Assembly: GCA_002897635.1 (NCBI GenBank)
Contig: BDTD01000018.1
Location: 1 to 64,000 of the forward strand
Length of the DNA: 64,000 bases
Direction: 5' to 3'
From: a bacterium BMS3Abin11
GTDB lineage: Bacteria > Pseudomonadota > Gammaproteobacteria > BMS3Bbin11
A program made the position numbers and the translations under genes. The notes below the pieces were generated by a model that saw only the letters and a program-made list of their open reading frames with translations, did no database searches and had not been told where the DNA came from. Below, piece after piece: positions 17,876 through 27,612 of the stretch. Within the stretch, counting starts at the first letter, position 1, and each line of letters starts with the position of its first letter.

Positions 17876-18079
17876 ATGGCTATGTATATTGTTGCTGATG
17901 AATGTATTTGCTGCGGCGACTGTGTGCCGGAATGCCCCACAGAGTCTATCGATGAGGGCAAGATTGTGTTCGAGATCAATGCCGAGACCTGTAAAGAGTG
18001 CGAGGGGGAGTACGATTCGCCGAAATGCGTCGAACTGTGTCCCATTGATAACTGCATTCTTCCCCTGGAGGCTGCCTGA
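17876..18079 (+). CDS. 2[4Fe-4S] ferredoxin (FdxN-like) in nif operon
   Basis: The 67-residue protein has ECICCGDCVPECPTESI and CKECEGEYDSPKCVELCP, giving two 4Fe-4S sites with the nif-type insert in the second. An AAGGAGG site lies 8 nt before ATG 17876. It probably carries electrons to nitrogenase or to cofactor assembly. Confidence 0.92.
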   Translation: MAMYIVADECICCGDCVPECPTESIDEGKIVFEINAETCKECEGEYDSPKCVELCPIDNCILPLEAA

Positions 18080-18090
18080 GGGGGTCTGCC

Positions 18091-18558
18091 ATGGGAGAGA
18101 TGGTTCAACGCGGTCTGCCCGAACCCCGGCCCTATGCGGAAGGCGATATGCTCGGCTCCATCCGCGTGGCCTGTGCATCCCGGGGCGATGAGCAAGTGGA
18201 TGGGCATTTCGGCTCCTGTCCCCTGTTTCTGATTTATCAGGTTTCTGCCGATAAGATTCGTCTCATCGATCTGCGTGTGACTGAAAACGCAGCTCAGACG
18301 GATGACGGAAGCGCCTACCGCGCTGGTTTGATCAAGGACTGCCATATCCTTTATATACAGTCCATCGGCGGGCCCGCCGCGGCCAAGGTGGTCAAGGCCG
18401 GGGTCCATCCGATCAAGCTTCTCGAAGGCGGCGAGGCCCCGGAAGTGCTGGCACAACTGCAAAAGGTGCTGGCCGGATCGCCGCCGCCATGGCTGGCCAA
18501 GGTCATGGGCGTGGTTCCGGAAGAACGCGTGCGCTACAGGCAGCCGGAGGCGCCATGA
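18091..18558 (+). CDS. nifY: NifY/NafY-type dinitrogenase cofactor-binding protein
   Basis: The 155-residue protein has a single NifX/NafY fold (about residues 22-130): [23 protein letters not shown], an EN..QTDDG loop and [17 protein letters not shown]. Family members bind FeMo-cofactor or its precursors and stabilise apo-nitrogenase. The place right after nifHDK(T) fits NifY. The stop overlaps the nifE start by 4 bp. Confidence 0.8.
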   Translation: MGEMVQRGLPEPRPYAEGDMLGSIRVACASRGDEQVDGHFGSCPLFLIYQVSADKIRLIDLRVTENAAQTDDGSAYRAGLIKDCHILYIQSIGGPAAAKVVKAGVHPIKLLEGGEAPEVLAQLQKVLAGSPPPWLAKVMGVVPEERVRYRQPEAP

Positions 18559-19967
18559 AGGCTAATGATATTGCTGAGCTGCTTGACGAGCCGGGGTGCG
18601 TCCACAACAAGAAGTCCAAATCAGGTTGTGCCCGGCCCACGCCCGGCACGGCCGCGGGCGGTTGCGCCTTCGACGGTGCCCAGATCGCCCTGTTGCCCAT
18701 CACCGATGTAGCCCATATCGTCCATGGTCCTATCGGTTGCGCCGGCAGTTCCTGGGACAACCGCGGCACGCGCTCCTCCGGGCCCGCCCTGTACCGGCTC
18801 GGCATGACCACGGACCTGACCGAGCAGGACATCATCATGGGTCGCGGCGAGAAGCGCCTGTTCCATTCCATCAAGCAGGCCATCGACGATTACCAACCGG
18901 CGGCGGTGTTCGTCTACAACACCTGCGTACCGGCGCTGATCGGCGACGACATCGAGGCGGTTTGCAAGGCGGCTGCAGAGCGCTGGGGCGTGCCCGTGGT
19001 ACCGGTGGATGCGGCCGGTTTCTACGGTACCAAGAACCTGGGCAACCGCATCGCCGGTGAGACCATGCTGAAGTACGTAGTGGGTCGCCGCGAACCGGAT
19101 CCCCTGCCGCCGGAGGCGCAACGCCCCGGCATCAAGGTGTACGATATCAATTTGATCGCTGAATACAACATCGCCGGTGAGTTCTGGCACGTGCTGCCGT
19201 TGCTGGACGAGCTGGGGCTGCGAGTACTGTGTACCCTGTCCGGTGATGCACGCTATCGTGATGTGCAGATCATGCACCGTGCCGAGGTGAACATGATGGT
19301 CTGTTCCAAGGCCATGATCAACGTGGCGCGCAAGCTCCGGGAACAATACGGCACGCCCTGGTTCGAGGGCAGCTTCTACGGTATCGCCGACACCTCCCAC
19401 GCCCTGCGCGAGTTCGCGCGCCTCATCGGCGATGGGAATCTGACCGCACGCACTGAGGCCCTCATCACCCGGGAGGAGGCGCTTATCCATGCCAGGCTCG
19501 AACCCTGGCGTGAACGTTTACAGGACAAATGGGCGCTGCTTTATACGGGTGGCGTGAAGTCGTGGTCGGTGGTCTCGGCGCTGCAGGACCTCGGTATAGA
19601 CGTGGTGGCCACCGGTACCCGGAAATCCACCGAGGAGGACAAGGCGCGCATCCGCGAACTCATGGGCGAGGACGCCAGGATGATCGAAGACGGCAGCCCC
19701 AAGGAGTTGCTGGAGATCGTCCGCGAATACCGCGCCGACATCCTCATCGCTGGCGGGCGCAACATGTACACGGCGCTGAAGGCGCGCCTGCCGTTCCTGG
19801 ACATCAACCAGGAGCGTGAATTCGGTTACGCCGGTTATCAAGGCATGCTGGAGCTGGCGCGCCAACTCACACTCACCATGGAGAGCCCGGTGTGGGATGC
19901 AGTGCGCAGGCCGGCCCCATGGACCGTATCTTCCAGGGCGGGCCGGGCGGTGGTCGGCGGAGGCTGA
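18555..19967 (+). CDS. nifE: NifE FeMo-cofactor scaffold alpha-like subunit
   Basis: From ATG 18555 the protein has 470 residues and is homologous to NifD. It has a Cys-rich N-terminus ([26 protein letters not shown]), [11 protein letters not shown], and [13 protein letters not shown]. The FeMo-cofactor His ligand of NifD is not used in NifE. NifEN receives NifB-co and matures it. It is coupled to nifY (ATGA) and lies 1 bp from nifN. Confidence 0.96.
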   Translation: MKANDIAELLDEPGCVHNKKSKSGCARPTPGTAAGGCAFDGAQIALLPITDVAHIVHGPIGCAGSSWDNRGTRSSGPALYRLGMTTDLTEQDIIMGRGEKRLFHSIKQAIDDYQPAAVFVYNTCVPALIGDDIEAVCKAAAERWGVPVVPVDAAGFYGTKNLGNRIAGETMLKYVVGRREPDPLPPEAQRPGIKVYDINLIAEYNIAGEFWHVLPLLDELGLRVLCTLSGDARYRDVQIMHRAEVNMMVCSKAMINVARKLREQYGTPWFEGSFYGIADTSHALREFARLIGDGNLTARTEALITREEALIHARLEPWRERLQDKWALLYTGGVKSWSVVSALQDLGIDVVATGTRKSTEEDKARIRELMGEDARMIEDGSPKELLEIVREYRADILIAGGRNMYTALKARLPFLDINQEREFGYAGYQGMLELARQLTLTMESPVWDAVRRPAPWTVSSRAGRAVVGGG

Positions 19968-19968
19968 C

Positions 19969-21375
19969 ATGGCTAAGATCATCAAACGCAACAAGGCCCT
20001 GTCCGTCAGTCCTTTAAAGACCAACCAGGCAATGGGCGCGTCGCTGGCCTTTCTGGGGATCAACCGCGCCATTCCCATGTTGCACGGCTCCCAGGGTTGC
20101 GCCGCCTTTGCCAAGGTGTTCTTCGTACGCCACTTCCGCGAGCCTATTCCACTACAGACCACTGCCATGGACCAGGTGAGTACCGTAATGGGTGCTGAAG
20201 ACAACATCATCGAAGGGTTGAAGACCCTCTGCGAAAAGGCTGAACCGGCGCTGATCGGTGTGCCGACGACGGGGCTATCGGAGACCCAGGGTATCGATAT
20301 GAAACCGGTGGTGAAGGTGTTTCGCCAGCGCTATCCTCAATTCTCTTCCGTAAAGGTCGTGCCTGTCAGCACCCCCGACTTCAGCGGCTGCCTGGAATCG
20401 GGCTTTGCCGCCGCCGTGCGTGCCCTGATTGAGGAGCTGGTGCCCCAGGCCGAAGAGGCCGGCACCCAACCCGGGCGGCAACAGCGACAGGTTAATGTAC
20501 TGGCGAGTTCCCATTTGACGCCCGGCGATGTGGAAGTGCTCAAAGGAATCATCGAGGGTTTTGGGTTGCGCCCCGTGCTTATCCCCGATCTGTCGGATTC
20601 CCTCGACGGTCGTCTCACGGAGTTGGAGTTCAGTCCCATTACCGTGGGCGGTACACCGGTATCGGAGTTCGCCACACTGGGAGACGCCGCCGCAAGCCTG
20701 GTGATAGGGCCCTCGCTGGCCAAGGCTGCGGATATTCTAAGGCAGCGCACCGGCGTACCGGAGCACCGCTTCGACCACTTGATGGGGCTGGAGGCCGTTG
20801 ACGAATTACTCATGACACTGGCAGCAATCAGCGGCAACCCGGTACCGGAATGTTTACAACGCCAGCGCGCCCAACTCCAGGACGCCATGTTAGATACCCA
20901 TTTCATGTTGGGCCAGGCGCGCTTCGCTATTGCTGCGGACCCGGACCTGCTGAATGCCTTCGGTCAATTTTTAAACGGCATGGGGGCCGAGGTGGTGGCG
21001 GTGGTGGCGTCGAGTCGTGCACCGGTGCTGGAGCGTATCCCAGCGAGAGATGTAACGATCGGCGATCTGGAAGATCTGGAGTACATAGCGAAGGATCGAA
21101 ATGCGGAATTGCTGATTGGCAATTCCCATGCTGCGGTGTTGGCGGAGCGCCTGGGGCTGCCGCTGTTGCGCGCCGGTTTTCCGCAGTACGATCGGCTAGG
21201 CGGTTACCAGCGCAACTGGATCGGATACCGCGGGATACGCCAGGCGCTGTTCGACCTGGCTGATATCCTGCTCGCCAGCAACCGCCATGAGATAAAACCC
21301 TACCGGTCTATTTACGCACAGAAACGCCAGGAGGTATTCAGCGATGGGATTGCAGCGGTGTCTGAGAATGGTTAA
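19969..21375 (+). CDS. nifN: NifN FeMo-cofactor scaffold beta-like subunit
   Basis: From ATG 19969 the 468-residue protein has [20 protein letters not shown] and [18 protein letters not shown], as in NifN and NifK. The open frame extends 51 codons upstream inside nifE, but [11 protein letters not shown] is the normal NifN start. It pairs with NifE as the assembly scaffold. Confidence 0.96.
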   Translation: MAKIIKRNKALSVSPLKTNQAMGASLAFLGINRAIPMLHGSQGCAAFAKVFFVRHFREPIPLQTTAMDQVSTVMGAEDNIIEGLKTLCEKAEPALIGVPTTGLSETQGIDMKPVVKVFRQRYPQFSSVKVVPVSTPDFSGCLESGFAAAVRALIEELVPQAEEAGTQPGRQQRQVNVLASSHLTPGDVEVLKGIIEGFGLRPVLIPDLSDSLDGRLTELEFSPITVGGTPVSEFATLGDAAASLVIGPSLAKAADILRQRTGVPEHRFDHLMGLEAVDELLMTLAAISGNPVPECLQRQRAQLQDAMLDTHFMLGQARFAIAADPDLLNAFGQFLNGMGAEVVAVVASSRAPVLERIPARDVTIGDLEDLEYIAKDRNAELLIGNSHAAVLAERLGLPLLRAGFPQYDRLGGYQRNWIGYRGIRQALFDLADILLASNRHEIKPYRSIYAQKRQEVFSDGIAAVSENG

Positions 21376-21829
21376 CAGCGATACCAGTACGAATACAGCG
21401 AATAAGGCGTTGAAACTGGCGTTCGCCACCACGGACATGAAACATGTGGACCAGCACTTCGGTTCGGCGCGGGTGTTCGCTATCTATGCGGTGGACATAG
21501 AGCATGCCAAATTGCTCGAAGCGGCCCAGTTCGACAGAGTGGAACAAGACGGTCACGAGGACAAACTGGTTGCCAAGATCGCCATGTTGGAAGGTTGCGC
21601 CGCGGTCTATTGTCAGGCGGTCGGATCATCCGCTATCCGCCAGTTATTGGCGCACACCATCCAGCCGGTCAAGGTCGTCGCAGGCGTCGCCATCGCCGAT
21701 CTGATTGGGTCCGTTCAGGATATGTTGCGCGCCGGTACGTCGGTGTGGCCGGCCAGGACCGTCGTTCGCCGGCAGGAGTCGGACACGAGGCGCTTTGACG
21801 CGATGGAGGCGGAAGGGTGGGAGGAATGA
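21344..21829 (+). CDS. nifX: NifX cofactor carrier protein
   Basis: The 161-residue protein has a NifX core: [27 protein letters not shown], then [19 protein letters not shown] and [14 protein letters not shown]. NifX carries cofactor precursors between NifB, NifEN and NifDK. Two starts are possible: ATG 21344, 9 nt after AGGAGG and inside nifN, or ATG 21368, overlapping the nifN stop. The first is chosen because of the strong ribosome site. Confidence 0.9.
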   Translation: MGLQRCLRMVNSDTSTNTANKALKLAFATTDMKHVDQHFGSARVFAIYAVDIEHAKLLEAAQFDRVEQDGHEDKLVAKIAMLEGCAAVYCQAVGSSAIRQLLAHTIQPVKVVAGVAIADLIGSVQDMLRAGTSVWPARTVVRRQESDTRRFDAMEAEGWEE

Positions 21830-21885
21830 GTTCCGTGATTCGTGATTGGTTTCTTGAGACTTTTACTTTTTAAGGAGAACGTGCA

Positions 21886-22359
21886 ATGACTGAAGGCGCA
21901 GTAGCAGTTGCCGAAGACGATCCAATATTGGAATCGGAATTTATGAAAGAAATTGTAAAGCAGATGCAGGCGCTTGACACCTGCGGCAACTATGATGAGT
22001 GGTCGGTGGTCCGTATCCTCGCCCCCTTTGTATTGACCGGGGAGCGAAAGCAGGATGTCTCCGCAACCGACGATCCCGATGAGATCATCGTGCTGCGGGT
22101 GAAGGCGTTCTATAACGCCATCGCTTCACTGGTTGAGAAGGAATGCGGTCTGAAGGCCGTCCTCATGGTTGCCCCCATTTATGAAGGCTCCGGCCGCGCC
22201 GTCATCACCACGGGCAAGTTGGTGGTGATGGACAAGCCCCTGGGCAATGTACACCGTTTCGGTTTCCCGAGCCTGTCGAAGATGAAGGATGAGGCCGACA
22301 AGCTACTTTCCGTGGCTCTCGAAATCATTGGCAAGTACCCTGGAGCGGCGGGTATGTAG
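21886..22359 (+). CDS. NifX-associated nitrogen fixation protein (DUF269)
   Basis: The 157-residue protein belongs to the conserved family that follows nifX in many diazotrophs. Visible segments are ESEFMKEIVKQMQALDTCG, NYDEWSVVRILAPFVL and PLGNVHRFGFPSL. Its precise role is not established. An AAGGAGA site precedes the ATG. Confidence 0.93.
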   Translation: MTEGAVAVAEDDPILESEFMKEIVKQMQALDTCGNYDEWSVVRILAPFVLTGERKQDVSATDDPDEIIVLRVKAFYNAIASLVEKECGLKAVLMVAPIYEGSGRAVITTGKLVVMDKPLGNVHRFGFPSLSKMKDEADKLLSVALEIIGKYPGAAGM

Positions 22360-22384
22360 AGAAGATGAGCCCCGGTAAGTGAAC

Positions 22385-23548
22385 ATGTCTAGAGCTAAAC
22401 ATACCGTCGTAATCGATGACACCACCTTGCGTGACGGGGAACAATCGGCGGGGGTGGCGTTCAGCGTGCATGAAAAGCTGGACATCGCCAGCCGCCTGGA
22501 TGCTCTGGGGGTGCCGGAACTTGAGATCGGTGTCCCCGCCATGGGTGAGGAAGAGTGCGAAAGTATACGTGCCGTGGTCAATTCAGGTGTTAATGCACGA
22601 CTGCTGGTGTGGAGCAGAATGTGCGCCGATGACTTGATCGCCTGCCGTCATCTCGGTGTGCAGATGGTAGACCTGTCCATCCCGGTGTCCGACCAGCAGA
22701 TCCGCAACAAGCTGGGGAAAGATCATGGCTGGGTGTTGGACGCGATTGCCCGGCATGTTCCGCAGGCGTTGGATATGGGTCTTGAGGTATGTGTTGGAGG
22801 GGAGGACGCCTCGCGCGCGGATCCCGAGTTTCTGTTACGCGTAGCCGAAGCCGCACAGGCGAGTGGGGCGCGGCGCTTCCGCTTCGCCGATACCGTCGGG
22901 ATCATGGAACCGTTTGGGGTGCTGGCGCGCATACGCCGCCTGCGGGCCGCTGTCGATCTGGAGATTGAAATGCACGCCCACGACGACCTGGGTCTGGCTA
23001 CTGCCAATAGCCTGGCGGCGGCCCTGGCCGGAGCAACGCACCTGAATACCACAGTCAACGGTCTGGGCGAACGGGCCGGCAACGCAGCACTGGAAGAGGT
23101 GGTGTTGGGTCTGCAACAACTTTACGGTTTTGAGGTCGGTATTGATCTGCAGGATTATCCGGCGTTGTCGCACCGGGTTGAAACTGCGGCTGGACGGCCA
23201 TTGTCGTGGCAGAAGAGTTTGGTGGGCGAGGGGGCGTTTACTCACGAAGCGGGACTCCACGTGGACGGTTTACTCAAAGACCCCTTGAACTACCAGGGCG
23301 TGAACCCGGCACAACTGGGCCGGCAACATCGGCTCGTATTAGGAAAACACTCCGGCACCCGGGCTGTCATGCAAGCTTATTCCGATTTGGGCCTGTCGCT
23401 TACCCGCGAGGAAGCGGCGCTGATGCTCGCCCAGGTGCGGGTCTTTGTGACCCGCGCCAAGCGTCTCCCGACACCTCATGATCTGGAGAGCTTCCACCGG
23501 GACCTGCGGGGTGGCGGCGTAAGGAGCAGTTTCATCCCGAACGGATGA
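22385..23548 (+). CDS. nifV: NifV homocitrate synthase
   Basis: NifV condenses acetyl-CoA and 2-oxoglutarate to homocitrate, the organic part of FeMo-cofactor. The protein has the DRE-TIM start IDDTTLRDGEQSAGVAF, the metal site EMHAHDDLGLATAN, the GLGERAGNA loop and the C-terminal GKHSGTRAV. ATG 22385 is chosen; GTG 22379, two codons upstream, is also possible. It is about 387 residues, normal for NifV, and the last gene of the island. Confidence 0.95.
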   Translation: MSRAKHTVVIDDTTLRDGEQSAGVAFSVHEKLDIASRLDALGVPELEIGVPAMGEEECESIRAVVNSGVNARLLVWSRMCADDLIACRHLGVQMVDLSIPVSDQQIRNKLGKDHGWVLDAIARHVPQALDMGLEVCVGGEDASRADPEFLLRVAEAAQASGARRFRFADTVGIMEPFGVLARIRRLRAAVDLEIEMHAHDDLGLATANSLAAALAGATHLNTTVNGLGERAGNAALEEVVLGLQQLYGFEVGIDLQDYPALSHRVETAAGRPLSWQKSLVGEGAFTHEAGLHVDGLLKDPLNYQGVNPAQLGRQHRLVLGKHSGTRAVMQAYSDLGLSLTREEAALMLAQVRVFVTRAKRLPTPHDLESFHRDLRGGGVRSSFIPNG

Positions 23549-23579
23549 CTTTAAGGCAAAGAGCAAGACCCTTATACTT

Positions 23580-23597
23580 CACGCCGTTAACGGCGTG
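23580..23597 (+). terminator. Perfect palindrome after nifV
   Basis: CACGCCGTTAACGGCGTG is an 18-bp perfect palindrome 31 bp after the nifV stop. No T-run follows, so it may be a weak terminator or a protein site. It lies at the right edge of the GC-rich island. Confidence 0.4.
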
Positions 23598-23666
23598 CGA
23601 CCTGACCCTTATACCTTAATACTCTACTTATACTTTATATTCACACCAAAAAAAGGAGACTATCAA

Positions 23667-24029
23667 ATGATCAAGAAGATACCTGATCTACCAGATAATG
23701 CCCTCGGCTTCACTGCAAAAGGGACGGTAACTGTAAATGACTACGAGTCCATCATAATTCCAGCGGTGGAGGAACTGTTCTCTCACCAGAGCAAGATTCG
23801 GTTCCTTTACCACCTCGGTGAAGAGTTCACAGGATTCGAAGTCGGCGCCATGTGGGATGATATAAGATTAGGCCTGAAGCACTTCACAGGCTGGGAGAGA
23901 ATGGCAGTCGTATCGGATATCGAGTGGATACGGATAGCCATCAAAATCTTTGGACTTGGGATCCCAGGGCATGTCCGTGTATTTCATAACAGCGAATTTG
24001 CTGAAGCAACACAGTGGATCAGCGAATAG
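23667..24029 (+). CDS. SpoIIAA-like (STAS-related) protein
   Basis: The 120-residue protein from ATG 23667 (AAAGGAG upstream) matches the SpoIIAA-like family: GFTAKGTVTVNDYESIIIPAVEEL, KIRFLYHLGEEFTGFEVGAMWDD and GWERMAVVSDIEWIR. These small proteins have a STAS-like lipid- or partner-binding fold with no established role. It follows nifV but has its own ribosome site and lower GC, so it need not belong to the nif system. Confidence 0.8.
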   Translation: MIKKIPDLPDNALGFTAKGTVTVNDYESIIIPAVEELFSHQSKIRFLYHLGEEFTGFEVGAMWDDIRLGLKHFTGWERMAVVSDIEWIRIAIKIFGLGIPGHVRVFHNSEFAEATQWISE

Positions 24030-24137
24030 CTTGTCCGTTGCTTTTGGGATAAAGCCACCATACAAGGCGCTGAATAAAATCATGAAAAAAATATGTTTTC
24101 GATTCGACGTTGATACATACCTTTGCGCTTTCAAAGG

Positions 24138-24407
24138 TTAAGGAACCTCTGATCAATTATGCCATACCTCTGGCTTACAGTCTGATTCACAATCAAGGCG
24201 GAACTTTGAAGGCATGCCTGGGCCTGGTGAAAAGTGACAACGCAGAGTGTGAATCAGACTGTAAGCCCCGCAGGGCGAGGCCTGAAGCGCACATCTACGG
24301 TATTGTGCTTCTTGCAAAGGACCGGGCCATTCGCTGCGAAGCACGCTTTGTAGCTGCACGCTTCAGGTCTCGCAGAGGCATGGCATAATTGATCAGAGGT
24401 TCCTTAA
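24138..24407. mobile_element. MITE-like element with nested palindromes (copy 1)
   Basis: This 270-bp element has perfect 28-bp terminal inverted repeats beginning TTAAGGAACCTCTGAT. Inside are two further inverted pairs: a 20-bp perfect one (24172-24191 with 24248-24267) and a 13-bp near-perfect one (24277-24289 with 24359-24371). No protein is encoded. The single-stranded form would fold into a three-arm structure. Ends match those of the element at 37349-37515. Confidence 0.85.
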
Positions 24408-24690
24408 AGCGAGAGTGGCAACTGTACTGCTTGATACATAATATCAAGAAGTTAAATCATTTTGGGAAGATGGCCGCATGAACCAGGAGAAACAGCATGG
24501 CTTGAGTATGCAGACAGTAATGCACTATGTTATGGTTTAGAGTAGGTAGATATTTAGGAAACGAAATGACGATAAAAAGAAAAGGCTGTGCAGGATCGAT
24601 TAGAGAAATCAAGAAACAAGACGATCATGCTGATTGCGCTGGAAAATGGATTTTTCTACAGCCTTGTTAACTTAAATACGGTATTTATAG
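24408..24690. other. Non-coding stretch between MITE and DUF3592 gene
   Basis: No gene is seen. An 8-bp inverted repeat, AAGGCTGT (about 24581) and ACAGCCTT (about 24658-24665), is followed by GTTAACTT, and the phrase TTTTTCTACAGC recurs from 3217-3228. It may be a degenerate attC-like or other repeat. Confidence 0.4.
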
Positions 24691-25497
24691 TTGAGTGCGC
24701 GTTCTAAACATCTCAAAAATCTCCTGAGGTTGATAACCCTGCTTATTACCATCGCCGGAATCGCACTTGCTATCGAGTATTATCAGATCCGCGATGGTGA
24801 GAGGGTCGACGGGCGTATTATCGAAAAACACAGGAAGGCGAAAGGCGGTGGGCCATACGGCGATGCTTACGAAATCATTATCGAATATCCGGCATATGGG
24901 CAGCTCAGACGTTTTACTACCTCACGGGCGGTTTGGGATACGTGGGGAGCGTTAAATACTATTGGTGCCACCGTACCTGTGTTGTACCTGAAAGATGGGG
25001 AAGCATTCATCGACCGCTTTAGTTATCTGTATCCCTTTACAGCAATACTTCTAGGTCTCTCGATAACGGCGATAGCTGCACTTCTCTGGCTTCTTGTTAT
25101 TCCTCAGTCACGCATCGAAACTGCCTCCTCACGCGTAAAGCGATATAGAAACGCAAAAAGTGGTACGCACAAGCACCTTAGCCCCAACCGCAGACTGCTG
25201 CTCAAGCGCCTGAATCTCTGGTTGCTTATGGCAGGAGGTATACTTGGTCTGCTGGTTATTGGCATCCTGCGCTCATCCCCATGGTTAGTCATTTTCAGCT
25301 TTGTCGCCTTCGTGTTACTTCGGTTTGCTATGCGGTGGATATTGGTTTGTCCCTACTGTGGTGCTCCACTCACGAAAGATCTGCAGGAGATAGGGCCACG
25401 TATTGTTTCAAGAACCAACTGGCTGGTAGTAAGGGACTACCTGGCGAAGGGAGTCCCTGTCACCTGCAGGAATTGTGGTCGTTCGCTGGATGACTGA
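24691..25497 (+). CDS. DUF3592-type membrane protein with C-terminal zinc ribbon
   Basis: The 268-residue protein has an N-terminal membrane helix (LLRLITLLITIAGIALAIEY), a periplasmic-type domain with GERVDGRIIEKHRK and VPVLYLKDGEAFIDRF (DUF3592 pattern), a second helix pair near residues 112-135, two more near 174-212, and a C-terminal zinc ribbon with CPYCG and CRNCG. The start is probably TTG 24691; no clear ribosome site is seen. Function is unknown. MITE sequence lies on the left and an isolated MITE end on the right. Confidence 0.75.
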   Translation: MSARSKHLKNLLRLITLLITIAGIALAIEYYQIRDGERVDGRIIEKHRKAKGGGPYGDAYEIIIEYPAYGQLRRFTTSRAVWDTWGALNTIGATVPVLYLKDGEAFIDRFSYLYPFTAILLGLSITAIAALLWLLVIPQSRIETASSRVKRYRNAKSGTHKHLSPNRRLLLKRLNLWLLMAGGILGLLVIGILRSSPWLVIFSFVAFVLLRFAMRWILVCPYCGAPLTKDLQEIGPRIVSRTNWLVVRDYLAKGVPVTCRNCGRSLDD

Positions 25498-25656
25498 CTA
25501 TAAAAAATTAACACATATGAGCCGCTTTCAAGTCAAATAGGTATTACAAACTATTTCAGTCACACGATATGTGTCCGAAAATAAAGCAATGAAGAAAATC
25601 GGCTACCATATCTGTCATGGTAGCTGTTAAGTCAGTCGCTTACTGCAAACACATAT

Positions 25657-25669
25657 AGAGGTTCCTTAA
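25657..25669. repeat. Solo MITE end
   Basis: AGAGGTTCCTTAA is identical to the outer 13 bp of the right end of MITE copies 1 and 2. No matching left end is nearby, so this is a decayed or partial copy in the otherwise empty 25498-25746 gap. Confidence 0.5.
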
Positions 25670-25746
25670 CCAATGGGAGGCCCCTTTTATTTTTCGACCG
25701 AAGGGAGAAATCCTGTAATTGCCTGAGGGGCAGGATAGCATCTGTT

Positions 25747-26826
25747 TTATGTTTGTCTCTTCACAAGCTCCATTCCTTCACCTTTTATAAACAGGAGCCA
25801 GATTAAGGAAATTATAAAAATCAGCGCACCAGAGAGGACAATTACGGCGCCCGGATCCCTGTTGATAGTCAGAATAGCATATGGCCTATAGGTGAGCCCG
25901 GAGAAAACAAGCTTGAGCCCGTCGAAAGCAAGGGGTGTCTTGTCTGGGTATTGCAACAAAAACCAGCCAGTCACCAGGAACTTCTCTCCCTTGTATACCT
26001 TTACTTCCAGCGCAGGGTTTCGGTATTGTTTCGAGGCCGAATACACTTTCCCCTTACTGTCTCTGGCAAAGTCTGGAATGAGGCCTTCCAGTTTGAGCGT
26101 ATAACCCCTGCTGCTCGTAACACTCTTTTCATGAAGCTTGATCTTGATTATCTCCTGGGTACCGTTGCCTGAAAGTTCAAACTTCATACTCTCGGGGGCC
26201 TCACCGTGGTGGGTGATATAGACCGCATTACCCTGATACAGGAGAGGTTCATTTAATCTCACCACCTTGTCCTTGACGACTCCTTTGTCCCGTATGAGAC
26301 TGAGGTAGGCATCCATTCTTTGCATGTCGCCATTTTTGGTAAATGCAACGTCCAGTTTGTTCAGCCGTAGCGATAGCTCACTGCTCTGTGGCATGGGGAT
26401 GCTGCTGCCTTCGAAAAGGCGGTTGTCCATTGTCCGAAACCCGGAGGCGCTGGATACCAGGTGCCCCAAAAGACCGATGATGAAGCCCAGATGGATGGCC
26501 TGGGAAAGTATTCTTCTGGGTTTGATCCTGGCCGCGTCCCGTCGAGGTCTTAACATAAACACGATCGAGTCTACAGTGCAGACAATAGTATTTACCACAA
26601 AGAGAGCTAGCAGGATAAGGAGGAGAAATATCCACCATGAAGCGGTGAGATTGTTCAGGCCCGCGCCAAAAAGCCAGTAAAAGAATATTTCCAGATCTAT
26701 CGCCCCGAGGGCTTTTGGAGAACTGGAAAGCAGAATGGTTCCCGTCAGCACATCGATTGTAATGAGAAGGGACAATACAACCGCCAGGCGGGTGGAAGTG
26801 AAGAATTTCCAGATACTCTTCATCAT
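25747..26826 (-). CDS. resB: ResB/Ccs1-family cytochrome c biogenesis protein
   Basis: The 359-residue protein has three N-terminal membrane helices (about 10-30, 60-85, 110-130), a large periplasmic domain (about 135-325) and a final helix (about 330-350), the layout of ResB/Ccs1. These proteins, with CcsA, export heme and attach it to apocytochromes c in system II. It follows ccsA by 3 bp. It is shorter than Bacillus ResB but similar to compact forms seen in Desulfo- and Nitrospira-type bacteria. Confidence 0.85.
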   Translation of the reverse strand: MMKSIWKFFTSTRLAVVLSLLITIDVLTGTILLSSSPKALGAIDLEIFFYWLFGAGLNNLTASWWIFLLLILLALFVVNTIVCTVDSIVFMLRPRRDAARIKPRRILSQAIHLGFIIGLLGHLVSSASGFRTMDNRLFEGSSIPMPQSSELSLRLNKLDVAFTKNGDMQRMDAYLSLIRDKGVVKDKVVRLNEPLLYQGNAVYITHHGEAPESMKFELSGNGTQEIIKIKLHEKSVTSSRGYTLKLEGLIPDFARDSKGKVYSASKQYRNPALEVKVYKGEKFLVTGWFLLQYPDKTPLAFDGLKLVFSGLTYRPYAILTINRDPGAVIVLSGALIFIISLIWLLFIKGEGMELVKRQT

Positions 26827-26829
26827 GCC

Positions 26830-27612
26830 TTACATCCCGTGAGAACTTTTCAGGAAGATGCTAACCCCAAGGTAGGTAAACATCACCAGGGCAAAGCCGA
26901 TTATGGCCATGACAGACACTGTTTTTCCCCGCCACCCCTTAAGCATGCGTGTGTGTAATACGCCAACATAATAAAACCAGAGCAGCAGTGACGCCGCACT
27001 CTTTGATTCCCATAGCCAGTAATTGCCCCATGCCAGATAGCCCCAGATTGCGCCAAGCAGCATGGAACCCGAGAAGAATGCAAATCCCCACAGAATCGCC
27101 CGGTAAGTAATGTTTTGATATATCCCGAGTTCGGTGCCTGTACCCGTCTTTTCCCTGAGGAGATAAAATGCCCCGGCCGCTGCCGCAAGGGTGAAAAGCG
27201 CGTAGGCAAAGAAGGAAGTCACGACGTGGATTTCGAACCACCATGTCTTGAGGACAAGAGGCAGGCGATATACACCTGAATCAGAAAAGGCGGCAAGAAG
27301 GAGTGCGAGAAAAATGACAGGAATGGTCAGCGTGTCTGTTGTCCTGAGCCTGTAACGAAACAGAAGTATCGTATTCAATACAGCGATTGACCAGCTGAAA
27401 AAGAGCAGGGTCTCGAATCGCCCGGCCATGGGGGCATGGCCTGTTTCCATTATTCTCAGAGCCAGGACAATGGTGAGGAAAGCCAGGGCGAGTATCAGTA
27501 TGTATGTGGATACACGCTGCAATGTACGACGTGATTCGTTTCGAGCGAGAACATGGCTGATGAAGCCTGCGCCATAAAAGGCTATGGACAGCCAGAGAAA
27601 TATCTCCGTCAT
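26830..27612 (-). CDS. ccsA: CcsA/ResC-family heme handling protein
   Basis: The 260-residue protein has eight predicted membrane helices and the tryptophan-rich heme motif WGYLAWGNYWLWESK near residue 190, with conserved histidines at about 84-90 and near the end. CcsA carries heme across the membrane for cytochrome c synthesis. ATG 27612 overlaps the kamA stop as TAATG; a GTG three codons upstream is an alternative. It forms a pair with ResB. Confidence 0.88.
   Translation of the reverse strand: MTEIFLWLSIAFYGAGFISHVLARNESRRTLQRVSTYILILALAFLTIVLALRIMETGHAPMAGRFETLLFFSWSIAVLNTILLFRYRLRTTDTLTIPVIFLALLLAAFSDSGVYRLPLVLKTWWFEIHVVTSFFAYALFTLAAAAGAFYLLREKTGTGTELGIYQNITYRAILWGFAFFSGSMLLGAIWGYLAWGNYWLWESKSAASLLLWFYYVGVLHTRMLKGWRGKTVSVMAIIGFALVMFTYLGVSIFLKSSHGM

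Noticed and set aside
17889-18191. Alternative 100-codon frame over the ferredoxin gene
   Set aside because: It is a frame shadow of the ferredoxin and nifY and has no family resemblance.
24138-24407. CRISPR or transposase gene in the repeat-rich block
   Set aside because: There are no regularly spaced direct repeats and no protein frame; the structure is purely inverted repeats as in a MITE.
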